Source: Platynereis dumerilii (taxonomy: Eukaryota > Annelida > Polychaeta > Phyllodocida > Nereididae). Taken from it: 64,000 nucleotides of DNA. The position numbers and the translations under genes were made by a program. This document shows positions 36,301-48,300 of the stretch, piece after piece. The notes below the pieces were generated by a model. The model had not been told where the DNA came from and ran no database searches. It worked only from the letters and a program-made list of their open reading frames with translations. The stretch covers positions 372,001-436,000 of the forward strand of contig JAPTHN010000148.1 of NCBI GenBank assembly GCA_026936325.1, read 5' to 3'. The number at the start of each line of letters is the position of its first letter. Positions within the stretch are counted from its first letter, which is position 1.

Positions 36301-39300
36301 TGGGATTATGTTAAAATTTATATGTTCCAAATTATCTTATTTTGCATCTCTTTGAGTTAAATGCAGCTTGTTAAAGTCACTAATTTTGGCTTATGCTAAT
36401 TTTCACAATTTTTTGGCATGATGACCTGTGCTGCAAAACTTTCAAAACATATATACCGTGGTATAATGGTATTATAAGAATGGCCTGAGTATGCTGCTTG
36501 AAATGAGAGACCTTTTCATTGTGGGAAGACTGGTAGTCATATGTGATATGGTCAGCTAATTAGATTCACTGTACTCATGGCCCCAGTTAACCTGTGAGTT
36601 TTTTGCTAAAGCGTGGTGGTGCTTTTATGCAGCTGGATAAATTTCATTGTGTCATAGCGTTGAAATCTGCAGCCTGGCAGGCTGGTCACTGTACTGGTGC
36701 AACATTGCCCTGATCTCTGCCATGCACAATGTTTTTTGGCTGTCTTTAAAATTGAGCTGTTTCAGGCTATTTCAAGCTACAGTGTAGTCAGTATTGGAAG
36801 GTTCAACACATATTTCATGGCCATATTGTGTATAAAGTCTATAATGTATGGTTCAGAATTAGTTCGGTTTTTATTTGCTCTTTGGTGAGAAGTTACTTTA
36901 TTTATTCATGAATCATGAAACTGCTTCATGTAGTAGGTGGGTTTGCTGATGTTTATGTTAACCTGTCATTAGTTCTCTGCTCTAGGATCAATACCATCCT
37001 CTTGCGATGTTTTGATCATGAATCTGACAAATGTTACATTTTCTTTGTGTTATTGTGACCACTGTCCATCTTCTCTCATAAAGGCCGCAAGTTAGACATC
37101 AGCTGATCGGACAATAGGTCAAGTGTGTTCAAATGATTTTGTGTGAACTTGTGTCTATGTTTATGTATCATGCATTTCAAGTATCATTAAAGAGAGACAC
37201 ACAAATTATTCAATAATGGGGGGAGGGGGGGAGCGTTAGTCTAGTGGTAGTGTGCTGGGCTGCCAATCGCTGGGTCCAGGGTTCGAATCCAGCTCTTGTC
37301 GGGTCACCTGGGCCTATGTTGGATGGCTGTTTCTATCATCCTTTGTCTCATTGCTGTGTCCTCCTCCTGTCCTGATTAGCCTACCAAGTGCTTAAATACA
37401 GGACGTAAAGCCCCAATCATCCATCCATCCATAAATTCCATATTCAATATTTGGCAAAGAGTAGATGCTAGCAGTCTTGCACATTTGCACTCCACACATT
37501 TGACACAATTCTGAAGTTTTGTTACATGTTTTTGTCTACATGTTTTTGGTCACATACATATTTATCAGGTTTGTCAGTCTAGACATGACTTAGCATTATG
37601 TTTGGAGCTATTCTATTTGTGAGATGATGAGGACTAAATAAGCTTAAAGTTACATCTACTTTTGTGAATAGCCATATTAGTTGCAGTTCACAAAATAAAT
37701 AACAAAAAGTCCAACTTTAAAACTGTAAATGTTTTATCTCTTTTATTTCTATATTTTCATGATTTTAATCATGTATGACATATCACTTGTGTCCAACATT
37801 AGAAATACTTCAATATCTGTGGACTATATTTTCATTGGCTGCTGTTGGTAACGTGTGGCTCCATCAATGCCCGTCAACATGATCTTGCCATCCCTGAAAA
37901 ATTTTTAATTGCTGTATGAATTACTGCCTATCTGTCATCTCTATGATTCTATCTTGTTCCAAATGTTATTTTTAGTCAAATATGTACACAACACAGACAA
38001 AAAGAGGTTGATATTTTGACATATCAGCAAAATCAGTAGCAATATAATGGCGAACCAGGATCTGCTACTTGGCCAGGAACTGTGATATCAACCAGATTTC
38101 TGAATGGTGTATTTTTGGCATTTGGCCTTGGCTTCCATCCGATTTCCTCATATGATCTTGTGATCCAATCAATATTGTGCCACTTTTAGGATACTAGTGC
38201 ATATTGCCCCCTACCTAAGCAATATCAGAATATGGCTTTGTCTTTTCATATTGCACATTTAAACTATTAAGTAGTATTAAATTTTTGACTGTCCTTAAAT
38301 TAGGTAGGCTACTTGACCTTTACCGTTTACGTGTAAGTTACAAGCATGTCCTGTATATTATGTTATACATAGCATGTTGTTTCTATGTCCTTGTGACTTT
38401 TTTGCCAACATGTTCAGTTAACTTTGTATGCAATTTCAAAGCTGTATGTACCTGTTTGAACTTTATGATTTTTTTCTTCCTTATTTTATTATATTTTGTC
38501 ATGAGTAAATGAGCAGATGGTCTCTGATAAAAAAGATTGAATGAAAAAATAGCAGTAATTGGTGAGAATATCCAATGCTATTTTAGTTTAACTTTTGGCT
38601 TTCTTTGAGTCACTGAATTTTCGTTATACATTTGTCCAATGGGAATTACAGCGAAACATGACTTTTTGAAGATTTTAAAAACATGACATTCCCATATTTA
38701 AAGAATTTTTGATTCACAAATTTTTTTTCCTCTCTGTTTTCTTCCACATTTGGCACATTTGGGGCCTCTGATGGGTTTGTGTGTCCCTCTCTTCCTTGAC
38801 TGTTCCAAATTTGTGTCTTTGCTCAAGTTAGTTCTTACCCAAAATACAAAAATATGTTTTGAATCTAAAAGTTAGTTAAACTTAGTTTGTCTGTTGTCTG
38901 ATACATATGTGTATTTTGTAACAACACAAAATATTTTAGTCATGAATGTACCTTCAGGAGATTTGTCGAAAGTTTCAGATGTTAAGTCGATTTTGCATCG
39001 TTTGCATCAGTATTTGATCGAAACGTTGAAATAATATCTGAAAACTTCTGTCTAATCGCCTGAACTTCTGAAGGTAAATTCATCACTGTTATGAATCCGG
39101 AGATCGAGAATCTACTTTCAAGACAAACTATTTTGTACGTCCAAAATGTCTAACCCGTTTTGTGTGTTTTATCGTTTCTCATTTGTGCAGCAACACTCAA
39201 CCTAAACGTCTGGAGTAATGAGTGGTTTTGGGATGATCTTGATATGGGTATATCTGGTAAAGTTGAAATTTGAAAAGACATTTATTGTAGTCATTGTACT

Positions 39301-42300
39301 AACAGGCCTCTCAGCAGCCACATCAAAATATTTTATAGGAAGTTTTCTATGAAATTTAGGCCTTTATACGGGTTCAGGAGTGAAAATATAGGAAAATGTA
39401 GTGCTTTCTAACAAATATATGTGATAAATTAATATCAAACTAGCATAATACCCGTGAAATAGGTGGAAATTCTGAAAATGTATGGAGAACATTCTGTAAA
39501 AGTTAACAGAAGTGTACTGACGCCACAACAATCAGTAGTTTGGCTTGGAAAGACGGAGGGGTCCGTGATTTAATAGTATGATGACATACTGGGCGAGTGC
39601 TCGATCAATGACTGGGCATATCCAGAGAATGTGACTTATTGACCACAGCACAAGCTGAAATTCTAACATTCTTTTTGACCAACACTTAGCAATAAACACT
39701 TATTTAAATTCACATGACATGATGCTAATTGCAAATTTAGTACCATACAGATATATATAGGGATTTTTGGAAAAAGGCTTGAGTATAGGGAGAAAAAAGG
39801 AGAAGGCATTTATGGGAATTATTGGGCCGCTGGGAGGCCTGTAAATTTCAGTCATAACAAAGATCTCAATATATTAGGCATCAGAACATTATCATGATCA
39901 TATATGCTTGAATCAGCTGCTTGATGTCCATTGTCTTATTTCGGTTGAACATGAGCAATGCTTAACCATCAAGGTTCATATTAAAACTAGCTTCACATGC
40001 TATCTATAATTGTTATAATCAGCTGATTATGCTTGACCTGTATGCTTGTGTAACCTTAGTCCCATTGTCTCTGTGTGTTTAAGTTGCATATATACTTTTA
40101 AAAATACAATACACATGCATTATAAATACACATGTATTTTGTTTGTGCCATAATGTTGTTTGTTATCAGCTGTGTGAAATTATGAATCATCATGGTGGTC
40201 GTTAAAGTCATTGATTGTTGCATTATGCGTTTAGTTGTTATTCATGAGCAGCTTATGCATTTTACGTTGTGTAATGCAGCTAATGCCTCAATATTCAGTA
40301 TTGAATCTATAAGTCATTTGTCGATTTGATTCTTCATATTTAATTATCCTGCATCGATTGGCAGATAATGAATATTTCCAGAATTTTTTAATTTTGTGAA
40401 AAAAGACATTGAGCTCTTTTAATAGGCCTAATAGATATTTTCGGAATATTGGGCCTATGTTGCAAAAAGAACTTGAAAAGGGATTCAAAATCACCTTTGT
40501 TTGTTGACTGAACCTTTATTAACTTGGCAGTTAAGAAAATTCTGTTTTGCTGCGCTATAGTCACATTGCTTCAAAAATTACTCTGAAGCCTTGCTTTATA
40601 CTATTAGTGAATGAACTTACTGAACTCAAACCATTTAATGTGTTTTAATCCAGTCAACTTTGTTGACCAATCATCTTTGGTTCAGACATACAAAATTTAA
40701 GAAAAATAAAATAAAATAAAATCAAGAATAGAATTAGCGTTATCTGGTATTTCAGGGGCATACCTAGAAATGGCCTGAATGGGGGAGTCATTACATGTAG
40801 TGAATATGCTGTACTTCTATCATTTCCATGTTAATTTTGGGCCTGAGGGAGGGGAGCATTGCCAAATGCCCCCTCCCCCTTAATACGCCACTGGGTATTT
40901 TGCACAGTACAGTCTACATGGTGTACAGAAGACTCATTCTTATATTAAGATAGTGTAATGTTAAGGGTGTATATTTTCATGTCATTGCTTCGTTAGTGAT
41001 ATTATGATTGATAAACTGTGAACAGTTTGGGAACTGTCCTTCTCTCCTTGTGCTAAATCTGTAGGTTTTCCTATATATATAATGGTTATGTCAATTTGAC
41101 TTTTGTTCTTGTCTTATCCCTCATCCAGTTGATAATTTTCTTTTCATTTTGACCTACAAAATGCCGTTTGCTTTGGCCTTGCTTTAAAAATGTTGGACAA
41201 AACAAATTATTTTACAATTAATATTTCACATATCACCAATTGCGGTGTTGATCCTGCAGCCTCCTGCTTCACATTTCTTGTTTGATTTTACTGCTTACTT
41301 GTCATATTCACTTCAATATTTGGCAGACATTTGTTTGAAAAATTTTAATTAATAGAAGCTAGTCTGCTGTAATAGGTCTCATTGCAGCTTGTTTGCAGAA
41401 GTCCTACATTTTGAGCTATTTTCGTCTTTGAAGAATATTGTGCAAATTTGCAGTTACTTTTTGCAATCCATGGATTCTTGTTGTTTCAAATTATTTAAGG
41501 TCACCCAACATGTTTATGATGTTAAGACAAAGCGCTTATATGAAAATATTGAAATTTAAAAGCAGAAATATGCATGCCACAAAATCAATGTGAATTTTTT
41601 TGATGACTTCTGGGGTGCGAATATTGAATTTAACAAATTTTGATTTTACTTTGACCATAATTTAATGGGAATAAAGTTCCTTATTCTGACTATGGATTAA
41701 AAGTCAATTGGATGCCTGTTTGACTGACTCGAAGGCTGAGTCAGTGAATTAATTTACAATTGTGTAGAGTTTCTTAATTTCAAATGTCTGACCGTGTCAG
41801 AGTGCAGAGCTGTCCCAGAGCTGGAATTTAACATTTTTGATTCAGCGAGCTAAGTTCCCACCCTAAAATGTTGCCAAGAATTACCTAGCTAGCTGCAATC
41901 TCCCGAAAATAACTTGACTTATCTATAGCTACTCCTGCAAGTCATTTTGCTCAACGCACATGTACGAATCTGCATTACAGATGACGAAGCTGATGCTGCT
42001 GATGAGAGTCCCATGACAGATCCAGCTCTTCCCGAATCCATTCCGACCAAGATGACAGATTCCAAGGGGTCCGATTCTGACGCCAGTTCCCTGGAGATCA
42101 TCGGTGCTGATGATTTATCCGAAGGCGGTGCTCCCTCAGAATCTCCCAGTTGTATGGATAGCCCGAGTGGTCTGGATGGATGTGACGGCGCCGAGGGCAA
42201 TGAGCACGCCGAGTTTGCCGAGCCCCAAGTCTTGCCTGCAGTAAACGTCCAATCTCAGGATACTGAAGATCAAGTCGAAATTCAAGATGGCCGCCTAGGA

Positions 42301-45300
42301 GATGTTCAGGATGAACGCCTGGTGGATGTTCAAGACGACCTTGAAAATGAAGATGAAGTTGAAAGGAGGGAAGATGTTGATGAAGAAGTTGTTTTAAAAG
42401 GAGAAGTTGATTCCGAAGATGGAATAGAAACTGACGAAGATGAAGAAGAAAGAGACGACATGCAAGAAGAAATGGATGAACCCCAAGCAGGAAGTTCGAG
42501 AGGTGGCGCTACAATCGATCTGAACTGCAGGTTAGTTGTACATGAGGTCTTTATGGGAAAATCATTGTGATCTATGTATTCAGGTATTTAATAACCGTGC
42601 AAGATGCTGCAATAAATTTATTTGGATTCAAAGCTGCAGCTATTTTTGTTGTCGTGAAACATTCCATTTAACCTCCGATTTGATATTTAGAACTTTTGAT
42701 GATAACTATTGTTTCATGGCTTGTTATAATGATATTACATGAATTTGATATTTAATATCTTTAATAGGTTGATGTTATTTCATTTTACATTTATTTGCAG
42801 TTCTGATGACCCACCAGTTATTGCCAAGATGAAGGCTTATTTGAAGCAGTTCTCTGACAGTGACTCGGGTAAGGGTAGCCATCATATGAGTGCATGTAGT
42901 CCTAGACAGTCTCCTTGAATCTTTGTTTGCATTTTTGTCACCCTAGCATTAGATTCGTTCATGGAGGATTGCACAAGATCATTTCCAGCTAACGTTTAAC
43001 TCAATAATAACAGTGCATGTTATGATAAAATTAAATTTTCAGCTGTTTGAACCATGTATAATATTATTGAGCTTGTTTAGTCTTCCGTTTTACTATTAAA
43101 AAATGTATTACAAATTTCTAACTTACATGTCTAATAATGAAAAAAAGTTATCATCTCAAACCTATTCTAGAGCGTAAATTTTACCTTGAGAGGTTTGATG
43201 ATTTTTATCCATAATTTTCGACAATCTCGCATCCACGGATGAAGACGATGTGAGATCGTCAAAAATTATGGCTAAAAAATCATCAAATCCTCCGAAGGTA
43301 AAATTCATCACATCTCAAACCTACTTAAATATTAACATGAGTTTTGTGTGACCCCTTTAATTGTCCTTTTGTAGACTCTGACTTTGTCCGCCTGGATGCC
43401 AATATGATGGAAGAGGGAGCCGTGGGCGGGGTTGCTGCTGCGGAAGCATCTCCGTTGATGAGCGCATCCTCCAGTAGCATGACCACCTCCTCCTCCTCCG
43501 TCTCCTCCAACTTTCGTTTCATCCATCCTTTCGCCATGCCTCCTGGCAACCAACCCCAGCAGCAGCAGCAGCAGCAGCAGCAACCTCTCTTTGCGGCCGT
43601 CCCCGACCCTCTCGACCAAGAAGGTAATTGCAATGTGTAACATAGCAGTCATAGCTTCTCTCTAAATATCACAAATCAGGTGCTGATGAGACGTAAATCA
43701 CCAACTCACTGTAACATAGCTTCACTTAATTAACAACTATGTTCAAATAATGTTGGGAGGGCTTTTGAGTAAATTTTGTGAGACTTTCTATAGACTCTTT
43801 GAACATTAATTTTGTAGGGGAATGGAGGGTTAGCTCCTGGCCTAATTGATTTGATTTGAGATTTTATTTCCTTTAAAACAGGACATAAAGCCCCAATTAT
43901 CCCAATCATCCATCCCGAACATTTGTACAATTAAATAATGGCTTTATATTATGGCTCTTGTAACTTACACTTAATTGCTGTTTTCAGTTTGTAATTACTA
44001 ATGAAAGAATTTTTTTTATTTTAACTAACAAGACTAAGGATGTTTGTTTCTTACATTAAATTTTATTTAACAGTGTGTGTTTTCAGTATGAAATAATATA
44101 AGTTTATGAATATGATGATTTAGATAATAATTATTGTCTTCATTGCACAACTTGTATTTTCCATGCACTTGATCTGTAACTTCTTGTATCATGTGCATCT
44201 GACGGGATTTCATTGCTTTAAACTCTGCAAATTCATTGACTCTGGTGTGCAACTTCACCTCAGTATGACAATTTATGTCATCGGTGCATCACTTTATATC
44301 TGTTTCGCTGATTCACTGTTCTACTAATGAGCCTGTGTCTAACGTATGCTTCCTGTTGCTTTCCTTCCTTCCTGTCCTTGAATCCCTCTGGTGGCAGAAG
44401 ACGAAAACGACCCAGCCCCTGGAGATGTGGACGATCGTTGTGAAAGTGACATTTCGGGTGTTGCAGGGGACACGTCTGATTTATCCTCGGTCTCGGACCA
44501 GCTGGGAGATGACGCTCCGCTCACTGCCGATGATGTGCCCCGGTCCTACTGCCATCAGCCGAACGAGAGACTAGATGCGGTCCTCACTACTATTGCCCTC
44601 CTGGCGTTGTTCCTGGCTGTGGGTATTGGCATCGGCCACTTCATCGGTAGGTTAAATTCTTCTCAATAATGATCACCTGATATCATTTGTAAGTGATATT
44701 CTTGAAGGGAAACAGTATATAAACTATTAATTAAATCTGTCTCTCAATGTTGCATAATGGATAATTCAAAACTAGAGGGCGCACCTGCATGAAGACTAGA
44801 TGCAGGCGCCCTTTTGCCTTTCGTAAGAACTACTCTGAAAACCAAGGATCTGAGATGGAATAGATATACAAAAGAATAAATAAAAATATGTCCAATAGGC
44901 TATCTGTAAAACTAAAAATAACTGCGGACAATTAATTTTGTTGGAAACTATCGAAATTAATAATAAGAATATAATGAAGATTTCGACTAGTTCTATATGT
45001 GGCATTACACATTAATATTAAAGTCTGACAAAGAAATCGTGAAAATCTTCAATGGGAAAAAAAGATTTTTTTTCCGAAAAAAAAAAAAATTGCTAATTGT
45101 GTGATTGTCACTGTAGTTTACCCTACTGATAATTTTGCTATACTTTTAACTATATGTCATAAATTTGGTGTAATTTTGCTACAGGCACTACCAGAGAATC
45201 ATCACTGAGAAAGCAATACATCGTCCGAATGAAGGGCCTCCAGGATGACTACCTGATGTGTTTGCGAGATCAAAGCGTCCTGCAAAACAACATCAAGAAG

Positions 45301-48300
45301 CAGCCCCCAATGGAGGTAGACAATTTGAGCTATTCAGTTTGTACAGATCTATAAAAGTGGCCTGGTAAATTTAAGGAGTTAACATTTGCTGTCTTGGGTG
45401 TAAATTTTCTAATCAGTTTGGTCTTTCCTTGGTTTCATGAAAATCAACAGTTGAATTAACCACTAGAGTATCTCAAAGTCATTCCATAATTTTCAGATTA
45501 GGCCACGCCAAATTAATTTTATTGAACACAGATTCCATTCCCTCTTATTATAAAATAGCAAAATCTAATTTAGAATAATATCCCACAAACATTTTGTTGC
45601 GCACTTTAATTTTGAGAGATTGAAGAAAATTCTTTTAATTGCCAAAAATAAATTCACAGGGTTTTATAGCTTGCTTCAACAACATAAATATTATGTGACC
45701 TGCTCCACCAAAATGAGTTTAAAGTAGGCAATTTATATTTCCCATAAATGAGCCAATGAGTCAAAAGGTCACATTTTTATGTTTTTTAGCTGTTGGGTAC
45801 ATATTTTCCAAAGAATAAAGTCATTCTCACAACTAAATATGATAGGAGGCCGGCTTAGAGCTCGTTTTGTTTGAGCAGGTCACATATAATTTGAAGCTCA
45901 CAAGTAAATATGTGGTTATAATTGCAGGAGAAATTTGGCTTTCTGATGGCAGCATGGCAGGAAAAGTACCAGGAGTTGCTGATGGAAAAAGCTGGTCTCG
46001 AAGTCAAGGTTACTGACCTAGAACGCCTTCTGGTGGATAATGGGGTACAAGGTTTTCCCAAAATTAAATGTGGCCGTTCTGATTATTTTTAGCATTGTTA
46101 TTTAAGGTCATAAGTTCTGATTATTTTTAGCATTGTTATTTAAGGTCATAAATTCATTAATTTATTATTTTAATATTTAGTACAATAATTATGATTCCTG
46201 AAACCCTCCTGATCACTGCCTATCACAGTCGCAACCAGATTGTAGTACTTAACATTTTCAAAATTATTAAATTTCAGGGTCAGACCATTCCTCCTAATAC
46301 ACTGGCTTCGAACACAGACAAAATGGCTGACCACGGCAGACACAAACGCTCCGTCAATGAAGCGGAAAAACCGATAACGATTGAAGACAATAGTAATGCC
46401 GATATCGTGGAACTGGAGGGACACATTGCAGCTGTTGAAACACTGGAACAAGAACTGAAACAGCGTCTTGGAGACTCTGAAGAGCGATTGCAGGAATATG
46501 TCAAACTTCAGGTAATTAGAAATTTCAATTATTAAATTTTCATGCTAACTGAGAGTGTGTGCACATGCTTCTGATATTGGATTCCCATAATATTGTCAAT
46601 TTGTCAAAACTTGTCAACTTGCACCAATAATCACATTGATATAGGCCTGGGTCATGCTTATGGTAGTGGGAAAATGGAGCTTTATGTCCCGTATTTATGC
46701 ACTCTGTTGGGTTAATTTGCACAGGAGGAAGACACATCAATGGGGAGTAGAATGATTTAAACTGCTGTCTTGAGATAGGTCGAGGTGGCCCAGCCAGTGC
46801 TTGTATCCAACCTTATGTGCTGAAATACTTCCCCTGCCTGGTTATCCTTCAGAGAATTTGGATTCATTTTTTGAAAACAAATCTTGGACCCTGGAGCTTG
46901 AATATGATTGTAAGTGGTTACTATTCGTATTAATGATTTTGTGTTACATTGCAGGCACAGGCAACAGAAACCATCCATGCCCTGCAGACCCGTCTCTACC
47001 AGGTTGATGAGGAGAAACAGGGAATTATCCAAGACGTCGGCACACTCCAAGCGCAGCACACGCAGCTCCAAATCACAAACAACCAGCTGGAGACCGAAAA
47101 GAAACACCTGATGGCGGCAAACACTCATCTCAAAGAAGAGAAGGCGCAGCTGCAATCGATGAAGACGAGTCTCGAGTCTCAGAATGTGGCACTCGTGTCT
47201 CAGCTGAAGGAGGAGGAGCAGCAAATCGCAGACCTCAAGTCTCAACTGAAGACCAGTGAAATGCAGAGAAGCAAGCCCGAGACGACGGAGACCCCCAAGG
47301 CAGCCCAGACCGAACTTGAACTCTATCCGGCCATTCAGAAACTCAAGGATGATCTCAATCAGGTACATGAAACATGTTAGGCCACACATAATTGCGGACC
47401 CGCCGACACAATAGATTCACTGCCGATAGAAAAAAAATTTTTTTTTGTTGACATTATAAAAATAATTATGTGTGGCCTTATGGCTCCGTTATTTGTGTTA
47501 AAACGGGTTGAGGTGGCACTTCAGTAGCATTGTATTACATGTGTCTGTAAAAGTGTAAATAGCTGCAAAAAGCAAAGCTTTCATAATCTTGCTAGTTTGA
47601 CAAAAGTACATGTATGATGAAGAGCACTTGTAATATTTGTTATTAATTAAGACACTGATGCTGATAATCATCCTGATAATCATCCTTCTTTACCCAGGTT
47701 GAGCAAGAGAAGAGCGAACTGCTCACGACATTAGCGAAACTGCGATACATGCAGCATCCAGGGAACGTGGAGAAGACTTCGGAAGTGAGTCACGTTGAGA
47801 AGAAGCAGATTAAGAACGAGATGAACCAGCTGATTGTGGAGAATGACGACTTGAAGACCACCGTGGGGAAGTTGAGGTACAGTCCTCACCTTGTGCCTGA
47901 AGATGGCGCCACTGGTAAGTCATGGGAAATAAATAAATTTGTTCCGTTTATAAACTGCTCTTTTCCATGACATTTATAGCCACTCTCGCATTTTCAAATG
48001 TATTCTCCACATGGGTAATGAATCAGGATTAGCTGAGTTGCAACCAAATAATATGCAAATTTCTTTTTTCAACCACGAAAATCTCGCGCACTCATTTTCG
48101 CTTTACCTTTAAATTTCAGTTGATGAGGCAGATAAAGAAAACCCCGCAGCAGAGAAGATAGCCCAGAAGCTGATAGAGACGAGAAGACAGCTAGCCAAGG
48201 AGAAAGATGTCGCTCACCTGTGGCAGACTCTGTACGTGGCGGAGAAAGTGGCAAACGAGAAGAAGGAGACGGGAGCAACGAGCAGCTTCATGACGTGTCT

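Noticed and set aside
44774-44808. Short hairpin GGGCGC/CCTGCAT with inverse, as a miRNA or terminator
   Set aside because: Only about 13-bp arms with a small loop; too short for a miRNA precursor and it lies within an intron.
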